Assembly (NCBI GenBank): GCA_002863155.1
Contig: PKED01000005.1
Coordinates: 1-55,613 of the forward strand
Source: Sphingomonadaceae bacterium
GTDB lineage: Bacteria > Pseudomonadota > Alphaproteobacteria > Sphingomonadales > Sphingomonadaceae
DNA length: 55,613 nucleotides
Direction: 5' to 3'
Positions 35,591 through 42,715 of the stretch are shown here, one piece after another. How positions within the stretch are numbered: position 1 is the first letter of the stretch; every line of letters starts with the position of its first letter. The notes beneath the pieces are model-generated. The model ran no database searches. It saw nothing but the letters and a program-made list of their open reading frames with translations, and was not told the DNA's origin. Made by a program: the position numbers and the translations under genes.

Positions 35591-35845
35591 CCGTCACGAT
35601 CGCCCGTCCGGCCGGCGGGAAGGATGTGACGGGGTCGGCGCGCCGATGGGGCGACGATCATCGACCGGCGCGGAGTCATCCAGGATAGAAGACGGATGTC
35701 CGCATGTCGGCCTGGCAAGGTAAACGCACGTAGGGCGTCGGCGGCAGAGCCGTCGGCAAAACTCGCAAGCGCTGCAAAAGGCCGGAGAATTTCCGGCGAC
35801 GGCGTGCACTTCGCCAGGCGAAACTTGAAGTCTCGACGCTTTGAC
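35591..35845 (+). ncRNA. Candidate structured non-coding RNA
   Basis: Downstream of the promoter I find nested complementary segments: GTCAC/GTGAC (35593..35597 with 35626..35630), a TCGGCG/CGCCGA palindrome (35635..35646), and a domain closed by GCCTGGC/GCCAGGC (35710..35716 with 35813..35819). Inside the latter are GCACG/CGTGC (35726..35730 with 35803..35807), CGTC/GACG (35736..35739 with 35798..35801) and the hairpin GCCGGA/TCCGGC (35781..35797). A long pairing CGTCGCC/GGCGACG (35586 with 35650) may start before the transcript. I could not match RNase P, tmRNA, SRP or 6S RNA. The 3' end is a guess. The rest of 35846..36004 holds nothing I recognise. Confidence 0.4.
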
Positions 35846-36004
35846 TGACACTCAAGGCTAACCAAGTCGTCGAGCGCTGGATGCAGCGGCTGGACGCGCC
35901 GGTCGATTTCCCCCTTTGCCGGGCAGCGGTGGGCGCACAAGCCCGCCGCCGCGCCGGCGTGCGCGTGATCTTTGGCATGGGCTCGCCCGCACATTTCACC
36001 CACC

Positions 36005-36084
36005 CGTCATTGCGAGCGTAGCGAAGCAATCCAGAGCGTTGCGCGAACACGCCCATGGATTGCTTCGCTCCGCTCGCAATGACG
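36005..36084. repeat. Palindromic intergenic repeat (CGTCATTGCGAGCG family)
   Basis: Starts CGTCATTGCGAGCG and ends CGCTCGCAATGACG, with GAAGCAATCCA on the left and TGGATTGCTTCG on the right, so nested inverted arms run through the whole element. It lies in the 620-base gene-poor region after the GH53 gene and matches the copies at 11531 and 20991. Confidence 0.88.
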
Positions 36085-36113
36085 ATTCAAATTCAAGCAG
36101 GCAGGCTCCGACG

Positions 36114-36147
36114 ATTGCCTCCCCCGGCTGTCGGCCGGGGTAGCAAT
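36114..36147. repeat. Short GC-rich palindrome ATTGC..CCCCCGGC/GCCGGGG..GCAAT
   Basis: ATTGC (36114..36118) and GCAAT (36143..36147) flank CCCCCGGC and GCCGGGG, a strong stem with a five-base loop. It resembles the core palindrome found inside the repeat at 20991 and lies 27 bases past the end of the PLP-enzyme gene, so it could also help to end that transcript. Confidence 0.6.
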
Positions 36148-36173
36148 GGCGGTTAAGCGGCTGTCCCGCCGCC

Positions 36174-37496
36174 TCAGACCGCCGCCAGCGCCTGGTCGAA
36201 ATCGGCGATCAGGTCGTCGGCATCCTCGACCCCGATCGAGATCCGTACCAGATTGTCGGTGATGCCGAGCGCTTTCTTGCGCGCTTCGGGCACCGACAGA
36301 TGGGTCATCCCCGCCGGGTGGCTCGCCAGCGTCTCGGTCCCGCCGAGCGACACCGCGAGCTTGGCGATCTTGAGCGCGTCGAGAAACGCAAAGCTCTCCT
36401 TCTCGCCGCCCTTCAGGAACAGCGAGAAGGTGCTGCCCGCACCGGTGCAGTGGCGGCGATAGATATCGGCCTGCCGCTCCTCGCCCGGCGTCGATTCGAG
36501 GAAGCCGAGATAACCGACGCGCTCGACCTTGGCATGCCCGCGCAGGAAGTCGCAGACCTTCGCCGCATTCTCGCCCGCGCGGCTCATCCGCAGCTCGAGC
36601 GTCTCCAGACTGCGCAGCAGCATCCACGCGGTGTTGGGGTCGGTGATTGTGCCGATCGTGTTGCGCATCAGCCGGATCGTGTTGATGTGCGCCTTCGACC
36701 CCAGCACGCCGCCCGCGACCAGATCCGAATGGCCGCCCGCATATTTGGTCAGGCTGTAGACGACCAGATCGGCACCATGCTTCAGCGGCTGGTGCCACAG
36801 CGGCCCCAGGAACGTATTGTCGATCGCGATCGGCGGCTTGTCGTCGCTGTTCGCCCAGATCGCGTCGCGCGCCGCCGCCACCGCTTCGACGTCGACGAGG
36901 GCATTGGTCGGGTTGGCGGGGCTTTCGAGATAGATCAGCGCGACCCGGCCGGTCGCCGCCTTGGCCAGCACGGTGTCGATCTCCTCGCGCGTCGCGCCTG
37001 CCGGAAAGTCGAGGAAATGCACGCCGAACCGCCCGAGCACGCGCGCGATCAGCGTTTCAGTCGCGGCATAGAGCGGGCCTGAATGCACGATCGTGTCGCC
37101 GGGCTTGACCATCGACAGGAACAGCGTCGCGATCGCCGACATGCCCGAGCTGAAGGTCAGCGCGTCCTCCGCCTCTTCCCACACGCCCAACCGATCCTCG
37201 AGGATTTCCTGGTTGGGGCCGTTGAAGCGCGAATAGACCAGCCCCTCGGCGCCGCCCGGGCGCTTGCCGGTCACGCCCTCGAAATGGCGCTTGCCGGCAG
37301 CGGCGTTGGGGAAGACGAAGGTCGAGGTAAGGAAGATCGGGGGCTTCAGCGACCCTTCGGACAAGGTGGGATCGAAACCATGCCCCATCATCAGCGTCGA
37401 AGGCTTCAGCTTGCGCCCGCCGATCTCGTCGATATCGGCCTTGGGGCGGCGGCGCGGCGCGACGCCGGTCAGGGTGGCTTCGGTTTCGTCGGTCAT
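36174..37496 (-). CDS. PLP-dependent Cys/Met metabolism enzyme (cystathionine gamma-synthase family)
   Basis: The 440-residue protein belongs to the fold-type I Cys/Met metabolism family. The PLP-binding lysine is in VVYSLTKYAGGHSDLVAGG, with YLESPANPTNALVDVEA upstream and ETLASHPAGMTHLSVPEARK near the C-terminus. An extra N-terminal region (about 30 residues, GVAPRRRPKADIDEIGGRKL) precedes the core. The exact reaction (cystathionine gamma-synthase, O-succinylhomoserine sulfhydrylase or methionine gamma-lyase) cannot be told from sequence alone; the family in this group is usually annotated only generically. AAGGAG lies 8 bases before the ATG. The gene stands alone. Confidence 0.9.
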   Translation of the reverse strand: MTDETEATLTGVAPRRRPKADIDEIGGRKLKPSTLMMGHGFDPTLSEGSLKPPIFLTSTFVFPNAAAGKRHFEGVTGKRPGGAEGLVYSRFNGPNQEILEDRLGVWEEAEDALTFSSGMSAIATLFLSMVKPGDTIVHSGPLYAATETLIARVLGRFGVHFLDFPAGATREEIDTVLAKAATGRVALIYLESPANPTNALVDVEAVAAARDAIWANSDDKPPIAIDNTFLGPLWHQPLKHGADLVVYSLTKYAGGHSDLVAGGVLGSKAHINTIRLMRNTIGTITDPNTAWMLLRSLETLELRMSRAGENAAKVCDFLRGHAKVERVGYLGFLESTPGEERQADIYRRHCTGAGSTFSLFLKGGEKESFAFLDALKIAKLAVSLGGTETLASHPAGMTHLSVPEARKKALGITDNLVRISIGVEDADDLIADFDQALAAV

Positions 37497-37573
37497 CGCG
37501 GGCGCTCCTTCAGGCGGGATGGCGCGCTTCTAGCGAGGCATCGCGCGGCGGGATAGGTCAGCGCCGATTTAAT

Positions 37574-37655
37574 GCGGCACCGGCCCGCTCCCCCTCCCGG
37601 CCACCCACAGCGTATCCTGATTGGGCGGCCGGGAGGGGGAGCGGGCCGGAGCCGC
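37574..37655. repeat. Large perfect inverted repeat with 23-base arms
   Basis: The arms at 37580..37602 and 37627..37649 are perfect 23-base inverted complements built from CCGGCCCGCTCCCC and CTCCCGGCC parts, with a 24-base loop. After single unpaired bases the stem continues with GCGGC (37574..37578) and GCCGC (37651..37655). It lies between the divergently oriented start of the PLP-enzyme gene and the 3' end of pgeF. The GC-rich arms resemble the palindromic cores seen in other sphingomonad intergenic repeats. Confidence 0.85.
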
Positions 37656-37656
37656 C

Positions 37657-37678
37657 AAAATGCGCCTTCCGCGCATTT
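37657..37678 (-). terminator. Possible intrinsic terminator of the lgt-pgeF operon
   Basis: AAATGCGC (37658..37665) and GCGCATTT (37671..37678) form an eight-pair stem with a five-base loop. On the minus strand it is followed by four T. It lies 12 bases past the pgeF stop codon, as expected for the end of that operon. The T run is short, so efficiency is uncertain. Confidence 0.55.
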
Positions 37679-37690
37679 CCAAACAAACTT

Positions 37691-38455
37691 TCAGCGCAGA
37701 CCGATCAGCGAAATCTGTCGGCCATAGTCGCTTTCGCTGCGATGAGTCGCGCGGCGGAAGCTGTAGAAGCGGCTGGCATCGGCATAGGTGTCGAGCCCCA
37801 GCGCCTCGACCCGCCCGACCCCAGCGCTTGCGAGCCGGGCGGCGACATAGGCCTCCAGATCGAATTGCTGATGGCCGGGGCGGCCGGGGGTGAAGAAGCG
37901 CTCGTTCGCCGGGTCATACGCCTCGAACCGGCGGGCGAAGCCGTCATCGACTTCGTAGCTGACGCGGGCGATGCACGGGCCGATCGCCGCCGCGATCCGG
38001 TCCGTGCGGGCACCAAGCGCGACCATCGCCGCGACCGTCGCGTCGGTAACGCCGCCCAGCGCGCCCTTCCACCCCGCATGCGCGGCGCCGATCACTCCCG
38101 CCTCCGCATCGTACAGCAGCACCGGCGCGCAATCGGCCGTCACGATGCCGAGCAGCAGACCGGGCCGGTCGGTCACCATCGCGTCGGCGCGCGGGCGCTC
38201 CTCGAAATCGATCGGCGCGACGACGCTCACGACGTCGGCCGAATGGACCTGGAACACCGTCACCAGCGGCGCGTCGGGCAGCACCGCGGCGACGGCGCGC
38301 GCGCGATTCGCGGCGATCGCGGCGGCATCGTCGTCGGAGCGGGCGCCGAGGTTCAGCCCCGCATGCACCCCGGTCGACACGCCGCCGCGCCGCCCGAGAA
38401 AGCCGTGCGCCACCTCGCCGAGCGCAGCGGCGCGGATGACCTCGACATCGCTCAC
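37691..38455 (-). CDS. pgeF: PgeF/YfiH polyphenol oxidase family protein (purine nucleoside/peptidoglycan editing enzyme)
   Basis: The 254-residue protein belongs to the multicopper-oxidase-like family now known to include peptidoglycan editing factor PgeF and purine nucleoside phosphorylases. Metal-binding residues appear in VFQVHSADVV, IVTADCAPVLLYD and GAAHAGWKGALGG, and a C-terminal RATHRSESDYGRQ is typical. The GTG start at 38455 overlaps the stop of the GNAT gene by four bases (GTGA); the open frame upstream has no similarity. It is the last gene of lgt-midA-GNAT-pgeF. Whether this one edits peptidoglycan or cleaves nucleosides cannot be told. Confidence 0.93.
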   Translation of the reverse strand: MSDVEVIRAAALGEVAHGFLGRRGGVSTGVHAGLNLGARSDDDAAAIAANRARAVAAVLPDAPLVTVFQVHSADVVSVVAPIDFEERPRADAMVTDRPGLLLGIVTADCAPVLLYDAEAGVIGAAHAGWKGALGGVTDATVAAMVALGARTDRIAAAIGPCIARVSYEVDDGFARRFEAYDPANERFFTPGRPGHQQFDLEAYVAARLASAGVGRVEALGLDTYADASRFYSFRRATHRSESDYGRQISLIGLR

Positions 38456-38967
38456 AGGATCAGCTGCATGATCAGGTCGCGGTCGATCTGATTGCCGGTC
38501 GGATAGGCATAGTCGCCAATGTGGACGAAAGCGTAGCGATCGTAAAAGGCTTTCGCGCGGTGGTTTTCCTCCCACACCGTCAGCACCAGCGCGGGCGCGG
38601 CCAGGCGCCGCACCTCGCCGATCGTCCAGTCCATCAGCACCGGGGCGATGCCGTGGCCGTGGCGATGGCTGGCGACATAGAGCTGGCTCAGCTGGAGCGC
38701 GCCGGGCATAATCGCCGGATCGTCGAGCCATAGCGGCGACAGCTTGGCATAGCCGACAATCTCATCGCCATCGGTGGCGAGCCGGAAGTGGTGCGCGGGA
38801 TCGCTCAGGTCGCGGATCAGCTTGCCTTGGGGGCCATAGGCCGATCCGACATAGAGCGCGATGTCCTCGGCACTCGCCGAATGTTCGAACGTCTCGAGCC
38901 AGATCTTTCTCGCCATCGCATCAAGCGCGGGCCCGTCGGCGGGCGTGGCGTCGCGGTAATCGGTCAT
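38452..38967 (-). CDS. GNAT family N-acetyltransferase in the lgt-pgeF operon
   Basis: The 171-residue protein has GNAT features: RDATPADGPALDAMARKIWL at the N-terminus, LSQLYVASHRHGHGIAPVLM where the acetyl-CoA loop H..GHGIA is visible, and ENHRAKAFYDRYAFVHIGDY. Its start overlaps the MidA gene by four bases and its end overlaps pgeF by four, so it is fully embedded in the operon. In related genomes midA and pgeF are usually neighbours, so this gene may be an insertion into a conserved cluster. Substrate unknown. Confidence 0.9.
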   Translation of the reverse strand: MTDYRDATPADGPALDAMARKIWLETFEHSASAEDIALYVGSAYGPQGKLIRDLSDPAHHFRLATDGDEIVGYAKLSPLWLDDPAIMPGALQLSQLYVASHRHGHGIAPVLMDWTIGEVRRLAAPALVLTVWEENHRAKAFYDRYAFVHIGDYAYPTGNQIDRDLIMQLIL

Positions 38968-40004
38968 GCGACCCCCGCCGGTTCGGGCCAGCCGGGCGCG
39001 CGGATCGCGAGCACCTTGAACAACGTCCCCATCGCCTCCTCCCCCACCAGCCGCGCCCGATCGGCGACCGCGCGCGCACCGAGCCGTGCGGCGCGCGCGT
39101 CGATGCCCATCATGCCCAGGAAATCGCGCTGGGTCGCAAGCGGGCTCGCCACCGCCCCAGCGCTGATCGCGGCCGCCGCCAGCGTCGCGAAATCGACATG
39201 CGCGGTCAGGTCCTGCTCGCCCGGCGCCTCGAACGGGTTGGCGTGGCGATGGGCGCGGACCGCCTGCAGCGTGTCGCCGATCGCCGGGCCGTCATAGCCA
39301 TAGTCGATCGTCAGCATCGCCCCGCCCTGTCGCGCGATCCGCCCCGCCAGATCGCGCATGATCGCCACGGCGGCGGGCGCGGTCTCGATCACCGATCCCG
39401 GCGCCGCGTCGGCCAGCGCGGGCGGGATGATCGCATCGGGCACCCGCGCACCCGCGATCGGCAGGAACAGCAGATCCTGGCACGCGACGAGCCGCTCGTG
39501 CCAGCCGTCGCCCCGGCGCACGATCTGGCGGATCGGCAGCGCGTCGAAAAATTCATTGGCGACGACGATCAGCGCAACATCGCCGGGCAGCGTCGTCACA
39601 TCGTCGTGCCACATCGCCGCCGCCACGCGCTTCGCCTGTTCGGCGCGGAGCACCGGGCTGGTCTCGACGAAATGAACGGGCGGGCTCAGCCCCGCCGTCG
39701 CCATCGCCCGCAGCGCATCGGCGGCGAGCGTCCCGCGCCCCGGCCCAAGCTCGACCCAGGCGATGTCGGGCTTTCCGGCGCGCGCCCACAGGTCCGCCGC
39801 CCACACGCCGATCAGCTCGCCGAACATCTGGCTGATTTCGGGCGCGGTCACGAAATCGCCGCCTGCTCCAATCGGATCGCGGGTCGCGTAATAATGCGCG
39901 TTCGCCGCCGCCATGAACTGCGCGATCGGGATCGGCCCGGCAAGCGTGATCGCTCGCGCCAGCCGTTCGGGCAGCAAAGGCTCCGGCTCGGATGCCTCGC
40001 TCAC
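38964..40004 (-). CDS. MidA-type SAM-dependent methyltransferase (NDUFAF7 family)
   Basis: The 346-residue protein is related to mitochondrial NDUFAF7/MidA, which methylates an arginine of complex I subunit NDUFS2. The conserved YYATRDPIGAGGDFVTAPEI, SQMFGELIGVW and SAM-binding ELGPGRGTLAADALR are present. I chose GTG 40004, two bases after the lgt stop, rather than the ATG at 40031 that overlaps lgt by 26 bases. It lies between lgt and a GNAT gene, with a four-base overlap to the latter. Its bacterial target is unproven. Confidence 0.92.
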   Translation of the reverse strand: MSEASEPEPLLPERLARAITLAGPIPIAQFMAAANAHYYATRDPIGAGGDFVTAPEISQMFGELIGVWAADLWARAGKPDIAWVELGPGRGTLAADALRAMATAGLSPPVHFVETSPVLRAEQAKRVAAAMWHDDVTTLPGDVALIVVANEFFDALPIRQIVRRGDGWHERLVACQDLLFLPIAGARVPDAIIPPALADAAPGSVIETAPAAVAIMRDLAGRIARQGGAMLTIDYGYDGPAIGDTLQAVRAHRHANPFEAPGEQDLTAHVDFATLAAAAISAGAVASPLATQRDFLGMMGIDARAARLGARAVADRARLVGEEAMGTLFKVLAIRAPGWPEPAGVA

Positions 40005-40005
40005 C

Positions 40006-40887
40006 TCAGGCAACGCTCTCCGAACCGGCAATGCTCTCCACCCGCTCGCGCCGCCCCTTCGCGGTCGCGATCAGATAGGCGCCGCCCAGGATCATCGGCA
40101 CGCACAGCCACTGGCCCATGTGCAGCCCCGACCGTTCGATGAAGGTTCCGGCGAACTGCGCGTCGGGCTCACGGAAGAATTCGACGATGAAGCGCGCAAC
40201 GCCATAGCCCGCGACGAAGATGCCGGTGAGGCGACCGGGCTGGTAGCGCGACTTGGTGTGCCAGAACGCCCACCACAGGACCGCAAACAGCACGATGCCT
40301 TCGAGTCCCGCTTCGTAGAGCTGGCTCGGGTGGCGCGCGACATCGGCGCCGGTGTGCGGGAAGACGATCGCCCAGGGCACGTCGGCGGGCTTGCCCCACA
40401 GCTCGCCGTTCACGAAATTGGCCAGACGGCCGAAAAACAGCCCGAACGGCACCGTGCACGCTACGTAATCATGCACGCGCAGCCAATCGAGCTTGTTGTT
40501 GCGCGCGAACAGAATCAGCCCGATCGACGTGCCGATCACGCCGCCATGGAACGACATGCCGCCGTCCCACAGCCGCAGGATCCGCAGGGGTTCGACGAAC
40601 ATGTCGGGCGAATAGAAGATCACATAGCCCAGCCGCCCGCCCAGGATCACGCCGAGGGTCGCGTAGAAGACCAGGTCATCGGCATGCCGCCGCGCCATCG
40701 GCGCGCCGGGTTGCGCAAGCAGCCTGAGCAGATACCACCAGCCGACGATGATCCCGGCGATATAGGCGATCGAATACCATTTCAGGCTGAACCAGCCGAT
40801 CGTCAGGATCGTCGGGTTGAGCCCCAATTGGTTGAAGTGGAGATGCCCGGCGGTATCGGCAGCGGCAGTGGCAAGAGACAGGATCAA
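40006..40887 (-). CDS. lgt: Prolipoprotein diacylglyceryl transferase Lgt
   Basis: Lgt transfers diacylglycerol from phosphatidylglycerol to the lipobox cysteine of prolipoproteins in the inner membrane. The 293-residue protein has seven hydrophobic segments and family motifs [26 protein letters not shown] (the Lgt signature) and [10 protein letters not shown]. The only suitable start is TTG at 40887, preceded by GGGG; the open frame to 41220 has no similarity. It heads the lgt-midA-GNAT-pgeF operon and is divergent to an acyl-CoA synthetase. Confidence 0.95.
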   Translation of the reverse strand: MILSLATAAADTAGHLHFNQLGLNPTILTIGWFSLKWYSIAYIAGIIVGWWYLLRLLAQPGAPMARRHADDLVFYATLGVILGGRLGYVIFYSPDMFVEPLRILRLWDGGMSFHGGVIGTSIGLILFARNNKLDWLRVHDYVACTVPFGLFFGRLANFVNGELWGKPADVPWAIVFPHTGADVARHPSQLYEAGLEGIVLFAVLWWAFWHTKSRYQPGRLTGIFVAGYGVARFIVEFFREPDAQFAGTFIERSGLHMGQWLCVPMILGGAYLIATAKGRRERVESIAGSESVA

Positions 40888-40953
40888 GGCTTTTCCCCGA
40901 GCAATCGCGCCTTCATAAGGGGGCAGGGCGCAAAGACCAAGAGGGAGCGAGCG

Positions 40954-42666
40954 ATGCCGAGCGTGTTGGACCAGCGGATCGATGCGGCTGTGGCCGGACT
41001 GACCGGACCGGGCGGGCCGATGCCGGTCACCAGCGTCACGCGCGATGGCATCGACTATCCGGCGATCGCGGTCGCGCCGCCTGCGCTCCCTTATTATTTT
41101 GCGCATTTCTGTGCCGAACATGCCGACAAGCCCTTTCTGGTCGCGGGCGAGGAGCGGCTGAGCTTTGCCCAGGTCCATGCCGCCGCGACCGACGTCGCGC
41201 GGGCGTTGGTCGACGGCCATGGGGTCGCGCGCGGCGACCGGGTCGGCATCGCGATGCGCAATTCGCCGTCATGGATCATCCTCTATATGGGCATCCTGAT
41301 GGCGGGCGGCGTCGCGACGCTGCTCAACGGCTGGTGGCAGACCGGCGAACTCGCCGACGCGATCGCCGAGGTCGAGTGCAAGCTCGTCTTCGCCGATGCC
41401 CCGCGCGCGCAGCGGCTCGACGAGGCGACCGGGCTCGGTGCCGATGTGGTGCCGATCGACGACCGGCTGCCGATCGCCGAGGCGATGGCGCCTGTCACCT
41501 CGCGCGGCGGCAGCGCCCAGACCGCGCTGCCGATGCTGACCGGCGACGACAATGCGACGATCCTGTTCACCAGCGGATCGACCGGCCAGTCGAAGGGCGC
41601 GCTCAGCGATCACCGCGCGGTCACCCAGGCGGTGTTCAATTATCTGGTGACCGCGCTGACGATGCTGGCCATCGCGACCCAGGACGGCACGCCGCCGCCC
41701 GCGCAGCATGCGACGCTGCTCAACGTGCCGCTGTTCCACGTCACCGCCGAAGTGCCGGTGTTCCTGCAAAGCTTCGCGATGGGCCGCAAGCTGGTGCTGA
41801 TGCCCAAATGGGATGCCGAGGCAGCGATGCGGCTGATCGAGAAGGAGCGCATCACCTATTTCGTCGGCGTGCCGCTGATGAGCTTCGAAATCCTCACCCA
41901 TCCCGATCGCGGCAAATATGATCTGTCGAGCTGCACCGATTTCGCCGCCGGCGGCGCGCCGCGCCCGGTCGAGCACGTCCGCCGCCTGGCCGAGGAAATG
42001 GGCGGCGCCAGGCCGCTGCTCGGCTATGGCCTGACCGAGACCAACGGCGTCGGCTGCGGCAATTTCCGCGAAAACTATCTCGCCAAGCCCAATTCGACCG
42101 GCCGCGCATCGCCGCCGCTCGTCGATCTCGCGATTCTCGACGCAAAGGAACAGCCGGTGCCGGCGGGTCAGCGCGGCGAAGTCGCGATCCGGTCGATCGC
42201 CAACTTCAAGGGATATTACAACCGGCCCGAGGCGACCCGCGACGCCTTTACCGAGGATCGCTATTTCCTCACCGGCGACATCGGCTATCTCGACGAGGAC
42301 GGCTATCTGTTCATCGTCGACCGCAAGAAGGACATCATCATCCGCGGCGGTGAGAATATCTCATGCCAGGAAGTCGAAGCCGCGATCTACGAAAATGCCT
42401 GTGTCGCCGAGGTCGCGGTATTCGGCCTGCCCGACGAACGGCTGGGCGAGGTGCCGGGTGCCGTCGTCCATGTCCGGCCCGGCGCGGTGCTCGATGCTGA
42501 GGCGCTGACCGAATTCCTGACCGCGCGGATCGCCGCATTCAAAGTGCCGCGCACGATCTGGCTGTCGGACGGCCCGCTGCCGCGGCTGGGGACCGAAAAG
42601 ATCGACAAGGTGTCGATCCGCGCCAGCTACCGCGCGCGCTATGCCGAGGAGGTGGGCGCGGCGTGA
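40954..42666 (+). CDS. Acyl-CoA synthetase / AMP-dependent ligase
   Basis: The 570-residue enzyme activates a carboxylic acid to its CoA thioester through an acyl-adenylate. The ATP loop [42 protein letters not shown] and [18 protein letters not shown] are all present, with a C-terminal lysine in [10 protein letters not shown]. The overall layout fits a fatty-acid- or aromatic-acid-CoA ligase; the exact acid is unknown. ATG 40954 is backed by GAGGGAG. Next follow a molybdopterin oxidoreductase subunit and hemH in the same direction. Confidence 0.94.
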   Translation: MPSVLDQRIDAAVAGLTGPGGPMPVTSVTRDGIDYPAIAVAPPALPYYFAHFCAEHADKPFLVAGEERLSFAQVHAAATDVARALVDGHGVARGDRVGIAMRNSPSWIILYMGILMAGGVATLLNGWWQTGELADAIAEVECKLVFADAPRAQRLDEATGLGADVVPIDDRLPIAEAMAPVTSRGGSAQTALPMLTGDDNATILFTSGSTGQSKGALSDHRAVTQAVFNYLVTALTMLAIATQDGTPPPAQHATLLNVPLFHVTAEVPVFLQSFAMGRKLVLMPKWDAEAAMRLIEKERITYFVGVPLMSFEILTHPDRGKYDLSSCTDFAAGGAPRPVEHVRRLAEEMGGARPLLGYGLTETNGVGCGNFRENYLAKPNSTGRASPPLVDLAILDAKEQPVPAGQRGEVAIRSIANFKGYYNRPEATRDAFTEDRYFLTGDIGYLDEDGYLFIVDRKKDIIIRGGENISCQEVEAAIYENACVAEVAVFGLPDERLGEVPGAVVHVRPGAVLDAEALTEFLTARIAAFKVPRTIWLSDGPLPRLGTEKIDKVSIRASYRARYAEEVGAA

Positions 42667-42715
42667 CGCTCGCCGTGACGCTGGCATTGTCGCGCGCGGC
42701 GCGCTAGCGGCGGGC

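Noticed and set aside
35578..36003. Minus-strand 141-residue open frame in the gene-poor region
   Set aside because: It is arginine- and proline-rich with no similarity and no ribosome binding site, and covers the foldable stretch; I prefer a non-coding explanation.
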